NCBI GenBank assembly: GCA_034717495.1
Contig: JAYELL010000091.1
Span: 1-64,000 of the forward strand
DNA length: 64,000 bases
Source of the DNA: Chloroflexota bacterium
GTDB lineage: Bacteria > Chloroflexota > Anaerolineae > JAAEKA01
Reading direction: 5' to 3'
The translations under genes and the position numbers were made by a program. Each line of letters opens with the position of its first letter. Position 1 is the stretch's first letter. This document shows, piece after piece, positions 1 through 8,296 of this stretch. The notes below the pieces were generated by a model that did no database searches, was not told where the DNA came from, and saw only the letters and a list, made by a program, of their open reading frames with translations.

Positions 1-141
1 AGGGGAGACAGGGGGAGGGGCGATACGGGGACGCGGCGACACGGGGGGACGGGAGACATGGGGAGGGGAGACACGGGGACGTGGAGACATGGGGAGGGGA
101 GACAGGGGGAGGGGCGATACGGGGACGCGGCGACACGGGGG
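1..141. repeat. G-rich repeat block with an exact 47-bp direct repeat
   Basis: Bases 1-47 recur exactly at 95-141. The stretch between them (48-94) is built from shuffled pieces of the same motif, including GGGAGACATGGGGA-type units. One strand is strongly G-rich with many GGGG runs, so G-quadruplex formation is possible. The block lies just downstream of the stop of the sugar transferase gene, which reads leftwards. It continues beyond the window edge, so its full size is unknown. It is not a CRISPR array because there are no unique spacers. Confidence 0.85.
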
Positions 142-151
142 CATTGAGCTT

Positions 152-1564
152 TTAATACGCCCCGCGACCGCGTACCACCACGCCAATGGTTCGCCAAAGA
201 ATCTGAATATCGAGCAAAGGGGAATAGTTTTGAATATAGTAGAGGTCATCTTCGGTGTGCAGGTGCATCATGCGCTCGCTGCGCCCGTTGATTTGCCACC
301 AACCAGTAATGCCTGGGGGTACTGAAAACCGACGGCGTTGCCAGGATTCGTAATGTTGAACCAGCAATGGCAGTTCAGGTCGGGGCCCGACCAGACTCAT
401 TTCCCCTCTCAGGACGTTGAAGAGCTGGGGTAACTCGTCGAGGCTGGTACGACGAATGAAGTGGCCCACCTGGGTGACACGCGGATCATCCGGGGATTTG
501 TGGATCATGTCCCCGTTGCCGTTGGTTTTTGTGGTCTCGTCTGTCAGATGTTCCGCATTGGCGACCATGGAGCGGAATTTGTACATCTGGAACCTGCGTC
601 CATTCTCGCCAACGCGTTCCTGAACGAAGAGGGCGGGGCCGCGGCTGTCCAGTCTGATGGCCGCGGCGACCACGAGCATGAGCGGCCAGAAAACCAGCAG
701 GGTTAACGAGCCGACTGCCAGATCGAAGGCTCGCTTGACCACTCGATCAAAGCCGTCAATGGCTGGGTCGCGCAGGCCAACCAGGGGCAAACCGTTGAAA
801 TCCTCGACAGTTGCCTGGCTCATGGCCAGGTCGAAGAAATCGGGTACGACCCGGACTCGAACAGGATACTCTTGCAGGGCCATAACCAGACGCTCAATTG
901 CACCGTGAGCCCGCAGTGGCAACGCGAAGATGATCTCGTCCACCTTCTGTCCATCGACGATTCCTGGCGTGTCCCTAACGGTGCCAAGCACGGGTGCACC
1001 CTGTATCCAAAGAGTTTGCTTGGTCGGATCATCATCGACATAACCAACCATGGTTAATCCAGCAACCGCTTGCGCCATCACCCCGCGACCCACCCGTTGG
1101 CCCAGTCGACCCGCACCCACTACCAGAACGCGGCGCGGTATCACATCCCGGCGGCCGGAAAAGCGCAAAGCGCCGCGCAGCCCCAACCTGAAGCCAATGA
1201 GCAGGATCAGGTCCCCGATTATGAAGTAAAGGAATAGTCGGCGCGGTACCTCGCGGAAGGTGAGATATAATACGCCAGCGAAGACGAGGCAAGCCACGGC
1301 GACGGCCCAAGTGATCGTCTGCGCTTCGTCCGCGGCGGTTGCGGTTCGCCGGGCATCATAAACCTGCGCGACGATAAAAGTGGTACCCCAGATAAGTACC
1401 ACCAGAAGGTAAATGGGCCATGGCTGAACCACTTCCTCCCAGGTTAGCTTGACGCCAAAAGGCAGCCAGTATCGGCCCTGTTCGGCTGTGAACAGGGCTA
1501 ACATCGTAATCAGGAGGTCAGATACGATTAAAAAAAGAATGGTATTTGTGTCAAGCTTTCGCAT
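152..1564 (-). CDS. Exopolysaccharide polyprenyl glycosylphosphotransferase (WbaP/WcaJ-type sugar transferase)
   Basis: This 470-aa membrane enzyme would transfer a sugar-1-phosphate from a nucleotide sugar to undecaprenyl phosphate, the first step of exopolysaccharide repeat-unit assembly. The first ~125 residues hold about four membrane helices. A Rossmann-like CoA-binding_3 segment follows (VLVVGAGRLGQRVGRG). The C-terminal ~200 residues form the bacterial sugar-transferase domain, with a membrane hairpin after KRAFDLAVGS, then YKFRSM and DELPQLFNVLRGEMSLVGPR, all hallmarks of PF02397. The ATG at 1564 has GAGGT eight bases upstream and an extended -10 box about 50 bases upstream. The gene stands alone here. 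Its sugar substrate cannot be read from sequence. Confidence 0.93.
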   Translation of the reverse strand: MRKLDTNTILFLIVSDLLITMLALFTAEQGRYWLPFGVKLTWEEVVQPWPIYLLVVLIWGTTFIVAQVYDARRTATAADEAQTITWAVAVACLVFAGVLYLTFREVPRRLFLYFIIGDLILLIGFRLGLRGALRFSGRRDVIPRRVLVVGAGRLGQRVGRGVMAQAVAGLTMVGYVDDDPTKQTLWIQGAPVLGTVRDTPGIVDGQKVDEIIFALPLRAHGAIERLVMALQEYPVRVRVVPDFFDLAMSQATVEDFNGLPLVGLRDPAIDGFDRVVKRAFDLAVGSLTLLVFWPLMLVVAAAIRLDSRGPALFVQERVGENGRRFQMYKFRSMVANAEHLTDETTKTNGNGDMIHKSPDDPRVTQVGHFIRRTSLDELPQLFNVLRGEMSLVGPRPELPLLVQHYESWQRRRFSVPPGITGWWQINGRSERMMHLHTEDDLYYIQNYSPLLDIQILWRTIGVVVRGRGAY

Positions 1565-1612
1565 TGCAGAAATACCTCGCGCAGTTGATATAGTTACTCA
1601 AAACCGCGGGAA

Positions 1613-1641
1613 ATTATACCACAGCCGATGCCAGAACAAAA
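1613..1641 (-). promoter_or_regulatory. Extended -10 promoter of the sugar transferase gene
   Basis: On the minus strand TGGTATAAT (TATAAT at 1618-1613) forms a perfect extended -10. The -35 position (around 1641-1636, TTTTGT) is poor. Transcription would start near 1606 and give a ~40-base leader carrying the GAGGT ribosome-binding site. Confidence 0.55.
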
Positions 1642-1707
1642 AGTGCGTACAAAAGTACCATTCCCACTCAAGAAGAGGTCATGGGAGTTGCGCAAACGGA
1701 CAGTCGC

Positions 1708-3552
1708 TTAACGCCGTTTTGGATCGGGGACGGCAATTCGAAAGTAGGCGTCAAGCGCAGGCAGGTTTGCCTCCCTGACAGCCAGGTTTAGTGTGCTGTT
1801 CAAGGGTAAATCCTGGCGGAGATGGAGACGCGTTTCCCAGCCCAACTCAGGAATCAATACCGAGCCTCTCAACCTCTCTTTTTTGACCAGAATGCCGTCA
1901 CCCTGCCAGTTGGGATTTTGCAATAGATAGACCAGGGTCCAATGGCGGCGGGACAGGCGCTCAGCCTGCCGGGTGCTGCCGGAAGCGGCTTCGGCTATCC
2001 CCATCCGTTCCATAACTGACTGCACATCCAGCAACGTTGTGCCGTGAAGATAGGCCCGCAGTTGCTGGTGTACAACCAGGTCGAGGTAGCGCCGAAGTGG
2101 GCTGGTGGCTCGGCTATAGGCATCGAGCCCGAGACCAGCATGAAGTCCGGGGATGGTACTCTGGTGGCTACGCTTAAGGGTCCGCCGTTGGGCATACATG
2201 CCTGAGAGGGTGGTGTCTTCGGGAAGCTCGTCGTTCGGTGGATCTTGGATGGTGTAGGGAAGTGCAATGTCACGCTCCAACGAGAAGAGCGCAGCTGCTT
2301 CACCTGCCATAATCATTGCCTCTGTGACCAGCATTCGGCTCCACAATGGCAACAATGGTTCAATGGAGACTATGCCATCTCGAACCTGGATTTTCACTTC
2401 GGGCAGATCGATGACAACGGCGCCGTTGGCACGACGGCGAGCCTCGGAGGTCCTTGCCAGCGTCAACAACTGTTTGAATGGCTGTTCATTGAGACGCGTC
2501 TCTGCTTCCCGATAGCTGAGACGTTGTACACGAACCCAACTGGGGACGACCTCGCAGCCTGTGACCTGGCCATGGGCATCAACGTCCAGACCGAAAGACA
2601 GGGCTGGTGAGACGGGTTCCAGCCCCAGGGCCAGGCTTTCCGTGACCGCACGCGGCAACATGTGCACCGTGCCCTCCGGTAGATAGAGATTTGCTCCCCG
2701 GTTTCTCGCTTCCAGATCGGCTGGACTGTCCGGAGTAATCAGAGCCGCAACATCAGCGATATGAACCCAAAGTCGGTTTCCCTCCAGGCTGAGGGCATCG
2801 TCCGGGTCCTGAGTACCTTCATCGTCGATTGCGAAGGCAGGGAGGTGGGTCAGGTCGATACGATCTTCTTCAGGCAAAGCCGCAAGAGGGGCTTTGGGTT
2901 CGGATAGTGCCATGTCAAGGCGTTGAGGATGGGGATTGATGGAATAATCCCAGTCTCCCAGTTCCAGAAGCAGAGCGTGCGCGTTTTCCTGGGTCTGTGC
3001 CTTGCCCAGGGCATTGAGCACCCGACTCTTGTCTTGTTGACCCAGGGCTAACTCCCGTACATCCTGCAGAAACACACTATCTTCCGGCAGATAGGCTCCT
3101 TGTCGGGTTCGGTCCAGGAAGTCAGCCCAGGCTTGGGTCCGGGCGGCCTCGGCATCCCTGCGGCTTTTTTCATTTTCAATATCCTCGGCGGTGTTAGCGG
3201 TGATAAGGTCAGGCGTTCCCCGGAAGTACAGGCCATCAGCTACCCAGGTCCACGTCGCCCATGCCGTTGCAGGTGTGTACTCTCCAAAGGCAAGCTCGGT
3301 CAACTCGGCCAAATCAGTAGTTTCCCCTGCCAATAGTCCCCAGGCGGTAACTAGCTCACCGGCATCCGTGGTCTGTAGCTCCCCCAGGTCCTTCACAGGG
3401 CCCGGGTGAAGAAGAACCACATCCTTCGGCCGTATCCGCCGCACCGGGCCTTTGACTGTATCGAGTTCCAGGCGGTCGCCCAGCTGTCGAACAATGGCCT
3501 GACGGGATTTGTAGAGAACGAGGCTGCCTTGCGTAAGCTTCGCGTCTGGCAT
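1708..3552 (-). CDS. RNB-domain 3'-5' exoribonuclease (RNase II/R family)
   Basis: This 614-aa protein matches the ribonuclease II/R family, which degrades RNA processively from the 3' end. The RNB catalytic signature is at residues 241-254 (AIDDEGTQDPDDAL), with the aspartates that bind Mg. The conserved late RNB motif YSRATSPLRRYLDLVVHQQL is also present. The last ~60 residues (RGSVLIPELGWETRLHL onward) look like a short S1/OB-type end. The N-terminal ~230 residues are divergent from E. coli RNase R and resemble the shorter RNB proteins of cyanobacteria and Chloroflexota. ATG at 3552 is preceded by AAAGG at six bases. It is transcribed alone, leftwards, divergent from the thioredoxin-like gene. 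Confidence 0.9.
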   Translation of the reverse strand: MPDAKLTQGSLVLYKSRQAIVRQLGDRLELDTVKGPVRRIRPKDVVLLHPGPVKDLGELQTTDAGELVTAWGLLAGETTDLAELTELAFGEYTPATAWATWTWVADGLYFRGTPDLITANTAEDIENEKSRRDAEAARTQAWADFLDRTRQGAYLPEDSVFLQDVRELALGQQDKSRVLNALGKAQTQENAHALLLELGDWDYSINPHPQRLDMALSEPKAPLAALPEEDRIDLTHLPAFAIDDEGTQDPDDALSLEGNRLWVHIADVAALITPDSPADLEARNRGANLYLPEGTVHMLPRAVTESLALGLEPVSPALSFGLDVDAHGQVTGCEVVPSWVRVQRLSYREAETRLNEQPFKQLLTLARTSEARRRANGAVVIDLPEVKIQVRDGIVSIEPLLPLWSRMLVTEAMIMAGEAAALFSLERDIALPYTIQDPPNDELPEDTTLSGMYAQRRTLKRSHQSTIPGLHAGLGLDAYSRATSPLRRYLDLVVHQQLRAYLHGTTLLDVQSVMERMGIAEAASGSTRQAERLSRRHWTLVYLLQNPNWQGDGILVKKERLRGSVLIPELGWETRLHLRQDLPLNSTLNLAVREANLPALDAYFRIAVPDPKRR

Positions 3553-3599
3553 GAGGAACCTTTCTTCAATAAAGGGAGGAATAGCGCTCGGCCGGCACT

Positions 3600-3608
3600 A
3601 GTGTACCA
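3600..3608 (-). promoter_or_regulatory. Possible extended -10 of the RNB exonuclease gene
   Basis: The minus strand reads TGGTACACT, an extended -10-like element about 50 bases before the ATG. No convincing -35 hexamer is seen at 16-18 bases. This is a weak call. Confidence 0.35.
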
Positions 3609-3753
3609 CACCCAGTCTCCCTTGATGCAAATCATCGATGGGTAGATACCGATCGGCGTATGCGCCGTTACGGAAGACCTGACACAATCTTGATACACTA
3701 AGGCGGTTCTGGCAAGCAAATTCGGTGGCAAGGAAAGAGCAGGAAGGTCAATA

Positions 3754-4002
3754 ATGATAACACTGGATGTTTATGTTTCCACCGGTTGCGCAAACTGCGC
3801 GTATGCTCGTGAACTGGCAGTTCAGGTCGCCAGAGCATTTCCTGCAGTTGAGGTGAATGTGCTTGAATTGGGAGAGATCGAGAGTCCGCCTGAGACCGTG
3901 TTCGCCACACCGACCTACCTGCTTGATAGAAAACGCATTTCCCTGGGGAATCCTGATCACCAGGAACTTTATTCCCTTCTTGACGTTGCGCTGAATTCCT
4001 GA
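3754..4002 (+). CDS. Small thioredoxin/glutaredoxin-like protein
   Basis: This 82-aa protein has a single thioredoxin-type fold outline. A beta strand is followed by STGCANCAYARELA, with a CxxC redox pair (CANC, residues 12-15). A later ATPTYLLDRKRISLG has the cis-proline (TP) expected opposite the active site in thioredoxin-like proteins. It would act as a cytosolic thiol-disulfide exchange protein, but the partner is unknown. ATG at 3754 follows AGGAAGG. The upstream neighbour is divergent and the HEAT-repeat gene lies 276 bp downstream on the same strand. Confidence 0.75.
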   Translation: MITLDVYVSTGCANCAYARELAVQVARAFPAVEVNVLELGEIESPPETVFATPTYLLDRKRISLGNPDHQELYSLLDVALNS

Positions 4003-4225
4003 TTCGCCCTCTTCGGGCAAGCTGTTGTCTGGTCTTCGGTACCTGAATGCTCGTTTTCTTGTCCACTGTGCAAGTAGAGTAGCCACGAACACGTGCTGAG
4101 CGCCGCCGAAGTATTGGTTCTCGCTTGTCCAGGTCAGGGTTCACCGTTGGATACCGATTGACACCTGAACCTCGCGGGGAAATCATTGGAACGTTCTGGG
4201 GTGAACAGGGCAAGCGTTTCTGCGT

Positions 4226-4253
4226 TTGTTGAGCAGGGGTTTATGACTACAAT
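4226..4253 (+). promoter_or_regulatory. Possible promoter of the HEAT-repeat gene
   Basis: TTGTTG (4226-4231) and TACAAT (4248-4253) are 16 bases apart. They would start transcription just ahead of the GGAG ribosome-binding site. The hexamers are imperfect, so confidence is low. Confidence 0.35.
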
Positions 4254-4278
4254 GGTCGTATCGATTTGGAGATGCAAT

Positions 4279-4770
4279 ATGACGAAACGTGAGCTGGATG
4301 CCCAATTGGCGCGAATCACAGACCCCGATCCCCTGATGCGGCTCGATGCTGCGCGCCGCTTGGGGCAGTTGGACGCACCTGGGCCTGATGGCACCGCCGC
4401 TCTTATCACGGCGCTGAACGATCGAGAGTGGAGCGTTCGCGCTGCTGCTGCGGAAGGCCTTGGGCGTTTGGAGAGCGATTCTGCCCTGTTCTCACTATGC
4501 GAGCAGCTGGAACATCCCCGGACAGAAGTTCGGCGTGCTGCGGTCAATGCTCTCGATGCTATCGGGGATAGACAGGCAACGGCGCCATTGATACTGAGGT
4601 TGGAAAGGGAACGGCACAATGAGACACGACGTCTCATTGTGCGCGCCCTTGGAAGACTAGGCGATGATCGGGCACTGGGGCCTCTGCAGCGGTTGCGCGG
4701 GGATAAACATTGGGCTGTACGGAGCGAAGCAGTGGCCGCTTCGGAACGGATAATGACTCGCCAGGAATAG
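4279..4770 (+). CDS. HEAT-repeat (PBS lyase-type) protein
   Basis: This 163-aa protein is composed of about five HEAT-like repeats of ~31 residues. Each carries the pattern of A-x-x-L-x-x-L/I followed by RxxAAxALG, for example LMRLDAARRLGQL, WSVRAAAAEGLGRL, TEVRRAAVNALDAI and NETRRLIVRALGRL. Such alpha-solenoids are protein-binding scaffolds, and some are phycobilin lyases, though no phycobilisome genes are near. I use ATG 4279 rather than the in-frame ATG at 4186. GGAG lies seven bases before 4279, and the 31 residues upstream have no HEAT character. No signal peptide or membrane segment is present. Confidence 0.75.
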   Translation: MTKRELDAQLARITDPDPLMRLDAARRLGQLDAPGPDGTAALITALNDREWSVRAAAAEGLGRLESDSALFSLCEQLEHPRTEVRRAAVNALDAIGDRQATAPLILRLERERHNETRRLIVRALGRLGDDRALGPLQRLRGDKHWAVRSEAVAASERIMTRQE

Positions 4771-5554
4771 ACTCGGAGAGTTCCTTTCGCATGTTGATGT
4801 TAAAGAATCACTCCAATGACTGTGCTCAATCGTGGAAAACACCGCAAAAAGTTGACCCGGGACATTATTGGAAGCGTTTGGGAAGGGGGTTTTCCAGCAT
4901 GTTGTGGACAGGCATGGTGTATGCACTATATGTAGTGTTGAGCGATTAGTCTCTGGTTAACGAAACCTTAAAGTTAGAGAAAAATACACGAGATTTCTAT
5001 TGGTGTGACTCGACCGTAAATTGGATGTTATGCCGACCTGCGATGGTACTCTTGTGGTTCTTTCGTATAACCATCACAAGATACCGCGTAAAACAGGTGT
5101 TCGCCCGCTTTTACTTAACCGTAATTGGCGCCGAAAACAGGGTTACCCGATTTCTGCATAAGTTGACTGGAATGGCGGTTGCACATACAATTGGTATCGA
5201 CCGCTTGACAGCATGTTGGGAACATTCTCCTCCCGATATGATGGCTGTCAACATCGTCCCTGAGTGGGGCAATTCCAGCCGGTGCGATATGAATCCTCAT
5301 GCACCCCTACGGGATTGCTACACAATCAGCTAGACTGGCGTAACACTGAAGCCTACATCGAAGCAATTGCCAGACTGATTGTTCTTCAACGCTGAACGGG
5401 GCTTCCGCAATTGGATGCCTCCCCAGACGCGGTCTAGCAATGCGGCCTGAGAGGGCACAAACAATCTAACTTTTTTCTGTCTTAATCGACTGGTCTTTGA
5501 CCAGAGCGGCGTGATGTTGCGCGGCAGATTCTCATCGATCGGAAGGTGATCGAG
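4771..5554. other. Gene-free region upstream of dnaA with DnaA-box-like sites
   Basis: No open frame here has family features. The stretch carries CGTGGAAAA (4831-4839), one base away from the TGTGGAAAA motif clustered downstream of dnaA. It also carries TTTTCCAGC (4890-4898), TGTGGACAG (4904-4912) and an AT-richer patch around 4930-5030. A perfect short palindrome is at 5490-5504. It could be one arm of a bipartite origin or the dnaA regulatory region. I see no tRNA, terminator or recognisable promoter. Confidence 0.4.
5490..5504. promoter_or_regulatory. Palindrome CTGGTC-TTT-GACCAG upstream of dnaA
   Basis: A perfect 6-bp inverted repeat with a 3-base centre lies 50 bases before the dnaA start. 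It could be a repressor operator or a small hairpin in the dnaA leader. No regulator can be named. Confidence 0.35.
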
Positions 5555-6985
5555 ATGTCCTCCTCCAACTCAGATAATTACCGAAACGGTCCAACGGTCA
5601 GCCCGAAGAAAGCCTGGAAAGTTGCTTTAGGGGAGCTGCAGCTTCAGCTTACATCGGACATATTTGAGATGTACCTTCATCCGACGCGCTTCATGGCCTA
5701 CGAGGATGGCACCTTTTTGGTTGCTGTTCCCAATGGTTTCGTGAAGGACTGGCTCGACCTGCGCCTAAATCAACGGGTGAAGCGGACCTTGCGTCACATC
5801 GTGAACCGCGAGGTGGAGATCAAGTACACGGTACAAACACAGCCCGTGCGCGAGGTAGAAGATCCCGCGCCAACTCCCCTCCTTGACTTTATCTCCTCTG
5901 AACCGCAGGTGTCTCGGAACTCAAAACCGGTAGCTGGACAACCACTTGTGGCGGACTATACATTCGCAACATTCATCGCGGGATCAAGCAATCTGATGGC
6001 GCATGCGGCCTCGGTTGCTGTTGCCGAAAAACCGGGCGGTCGCTACAATCCCCTCTTCATATACAGTGGGGTAGGTCTCGGTAAGACGCACTTGATGCAT
6101 GCAATCGCGCATCGGAGTCGCCAGGTTGGTCTGAACCCGGTGTATATCTCGTCCGAAGTCTTCACTAACGAATTGATTACAGCCATTCGAACCAACGCCC
6201 AGGACCAGTTCCGGGCCAAATATCGCACCAGCGATGTCTTGCTGGTCGATGACGTCCAGTTTCTGGCTGGAAAGCCCAGCACGCAGGAGGAGTTCTTTCA
6301 CACCTTCAATGCGTTGCATGAGAGCGGACGCCAGGTAGTACTGGCATGTGATCGTCCCCCAAAGGCGATGTCGGCACTGGAAAACAGGCTGCGTTCACGT
6401 TTCGAATGGGGTCTTATAGCGGATATCCAGGCACCTGATCTGGAGATGCGACTTGCCATATTGCAGGCAAAGTCGGTATTCCAGGGAGTGGATGTGCCCA
6501 ATAGCGTGCTGGAACGGATCGCCCAACTGGTTCCCACCAATATTCGGGAGCTTGAAGGAGCGTTGACCAAGACGATCGCTCACGCCAGTTTTGGTGGTGA
6601 GGCTTTGACAGCAGGCATGGTGGACGAAATCCTCGAGGACATGGTCCCGCGCACAGCGGAAGTGGAACCTGAAGAAGTTTTAGTGCTTGCGGCCCGTCAC
6701 TTCGGTGTGCCACTCGATGAGTTGACGGGTGCACTTCGCAAGCGCCATGTGGTTCGAGCGCGCCAGGTTGCCATGTATTTATTGCGGGAAGATCTGGACT
6801 TGTCCTTCGCGGCGATCGGGGGAATGCTTGGCGGACGGGACCACGCTACCGCTATGCATGGCGTTCGAAAAATCTCGAAGCTGCTTGAAACAGATGATGT
6901 GATTCAGGGCCAGGTGGACGATCTCAGGAGCCAAATGACCGTTCCAGTGCCGGTTCCCATACGTAGGGGGAGACTTCCAGGGTAG
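5555..6985 (+). CDS. dnaA: Chromosomal replication initiator protein DnaA
   Basis: DnaA binds DnaA boxes at oriC, oligomerises with ATP and melts the origin. This 476-aa protein has domain I (about 20-95), a short domain II, and the AAA+ domain III with Walker A GVGLGKTHL (about 172-180) and Walker B VLLVDDVQFLAGK. It also has the box VII segment LENRLRSRFEWG, and domain IV ends in the DNA-binding signature GGRDHATAMHG. I choose ATG 5555 over GTG 5546. The only Shine-Dalgarno sequence (GGAAGG, 5541-5546) is eight bases before the ATG but overlaps the GTG. dnaN is not adjacent. TGTGGAAAA sites follow the stop. Confidence 0.97.
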   Translation: MSSSNSDNYRNGPTVSPKKAWKVALGELQLQLTSDIFEMYLHPTRFMAYEDGTFLVAVPNGFVKDWLDLRLNQRVKRTLRHIVNREVEIKYTVQTQPVREVEDPAPTPLLDFISSEPQVSRNSKPVAGQPLVADYTFATFIAGSSNLMAHAASVAVAEKPGGRYNPLFIYSGVGLGKTHLMHAIAHRSRQVGLNPVYISSEVFTNELITAIRTNAQDQFRAKYRTSDVLLVDDVQFLAGKPSTQEEFFHTFNALHESGRQVVLACDRPPKAMSALENRLRSRFEWGLIADIQAPDLEMRLAILQAKSVFQGVDVPNSVLERIAQLVPTNIRELEGALTKTIAHASFGGEALTAGMVDEILEDMVPRTAEVEPEEVLVLAARHFGVPLDELTGALRKRHVVRARQVAMYLLREDLDLSFAAIGGMLGGRDHATAMHGVRKISKLLETDDVIQGQVDDLRSQMTVPVPVPIRRGRLPG

Positions 6986-7204
6986 TATCTCCGAGACAGT
7001 TGTACAAATCGCATAAATTGTGGAAAACCCCACCTGTTTTGGTGGAAAACTGACGTTGGTTGTGGAAAACCGGCGTCTTTTTCGCGTTGCCGCTACGTTG
7101 GAGAACTACGTTTCGCGTTGCCCGACGTGGGACACCCAATATATGGGCACCCATCTCAAATCAATGCCTCGGGTTTTCCACACACCTGGGTCGGGCGGCT
7201 TGTT
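6986..7204. other. oriC: Putative replication origin (oriC): cluster of DnaA-box-like sites
   Basis: This 219-bp gap directly behind dnaA holds TGTGGAAAA at 7019-7027 and 7061-7069 and the inverse TTTTCCACA at 7174-7182. A near-match GGTGGAAAA lies at 7041-7049. TTTTCCACA is a common variant of the DnaA box TTATCCACA. Three perfect and one near copy in under 170 bp beside dnaA is the arrangement expected of an origin. A clear AT-rich unwinding element is not obvious, and dnaN is not next door, so the call is tentative. Confidence 0.5.
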
Positions 7205-8137
7205 TTAAATGGAACATGCTACAAGCAACGATGTTTCGTTCCGGGTAGCTGCTGGCGAAGTTGCAAACCCGCAAACCTGGAATCCGGCCTTGAGGTAGAA
7301 GGCCACGGCGGGATTTCCGGCCTCGATTTCGGCGACGATGCTGGACGCGTCGGAGCGTCGTGCAAGGGCGATGCATTCCTCAACCAGCTGAGTACCAATC
7401 CCCCAACGGCGGTAGTTCGGTGTTACGAAAACATCATCGATCCGGGCTCGGGTTGCCCTCTCCATGATCAGGCCCGCGTATCCTACGATAGTGCCTCGGT
7501 CCAGAGCGAGAAGGAGGCGCGTGTCCTTCTCCGACTCAGGTGAACCCAACGCGTCGGTTGGTCGCTGATGCGTCTGGGCCAGGGCAATAGCTTCTGCATA
7601 TTCCTCTGGGCGTGCAGGACGATAGTTGATGGCTCGCGCTCGTCGCCAATCCTTCAAGGCATTTCGGTGGGTCCAGAAGGCGATTTTCTGGTCTGGTGGC
7701 AATTCATCAGGGCTAAAGAAGGCAGCATCGCTTGCATCATCACCAGCTTGTAGCTGTCCTGAGATTAGATGGGCACTATAAACAATCAGCACGCCTCGGG
7801 GGTAATCGTCTCCTCCGAATGAGTAGACATCCAGTAACTGGTCAATTTCGATGTCGATACCAGCTTCCTCGGCCGTTTCACGAATGGCGGCTTCTTCAGC
7901 TGTCTCATCAGCCTCCACATAACCCGCCGGCAACCCCCAATAACCAGCTCGAGGGGCAACTCCCCGGCGGATAAGTACTACACGGCCATTCTCTTCCACC
8001 AGAGCTGCGGCCGCGACCACCGGATTGAGATAGTAGATGAAACCACATCCTGGACACATTGGCCGGGAGCGGTCGCCTTCCAAACGCTCGACCAGGCGCG
8101 TGCCGCACTGAGGACAGTATTTCGGATTTTGAGCCAT
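7205..8137 (-). CDS. Zinc-ribbon Nudix hydrolase fused to a GNAT acetyltransferase
   Basis: This 310-aa protein has three parts. A zinc ribbon uses C8, C11, C28 and C31. A Nudix domain carries the full Nudix box at about 72-94 (GYVEAD-E-TAEEAAI-RE-TAEEAG). From about residue 170 there is a GNAT domain with the acetyl-CoA-binding pattern YRRWGIGTQLVEE. The Nudix part resembles NUDT12/NudC-like and related NTP-pyrophosphohydrolases with an N-terminal ribbon. The GNAT part would acetylate an unknown amine. The two activities presumably act on linked substrates, but nothing in the sequence names them. It is transcribed towards the putative origin and converges with dnaA. Confidence 0.85.
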   Translation of the reverse strand: MAQNPKYCPQCGTRLVERLEGDRSRPMCPGCGFIYYLNPVVAAAALVEENGRVVLIRRGVAPRAGYWGLPAGYVEADETAEEAAIRETAEEAGIDIEIDQLLDVYSFGGDDYPRGVLIVYSAHLISGQLQAGDDASDAAFFSPDELPPDQKIAFWTHRNALKDWRRARAINYRPARPEEYAEAIALAQTHQRPTDALGSPESEKDTRLLLALDRGTIVGYAGLIMERATRARIDDVFVTPNYRRWGIGTQLVEECIALARRSDASSIVAEIEAGNPAVAFYLKAGFQVCGFATSPAATRNETSLLVACSI

Positions 8138-8240
8138 GAGACCTCCAGGTATTCGCCCTTTCCCCTATTGTACCGCTTTGGAAACGCTGTCACAAATAGG
8201 ATGAGCATGCTCGACCAGTGGTCACGTCCATGGGGAGTAT

Positions 8241-8270
8241 TACAAACTGCAGGTCCTGATGTGGTATAAT
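8241..8270 (+). promoter_or_regulatory. Extended -10 promoter of the DUF1786 gene
   Basis: TGGTATAAT (TATAAT at 8265-8270) is a perfect extended -10. The -35 region (TACAAA, 8241-8246) is weak. Start of transcription near 8277 leaves a ~20-base leader with GGAG seven bases before the ATG at 8297. Confidence 0.6.
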
Positions 8271-8296
8271 GCAACCAACCCCCACGGAGTGAAACG

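Noticed and set aside
1-141. CRISPR-like array at the left edge
   Set aside because: Units are scrambled and contiguous with no unique spacers of constant length.
4004-4020. Possible terminator GCCC-loop-GGGC after the thioredoxin-like gene
   Set aside because: Only four paired bases and no T run on either strand.
5025-5333. A 102-codon open frame in the gap upstream of dnaA
   Set aside because: No Shine-Dalgarno, no recognisable domain, and unusual amino-acid composition. The region looks regulatory.
5380-5460. Possible tRNA in the gap upstream of dnaA
   Set aside because: No acceptor stem, T-arm GTTCGA-type loop or CCA-ready end could be built.
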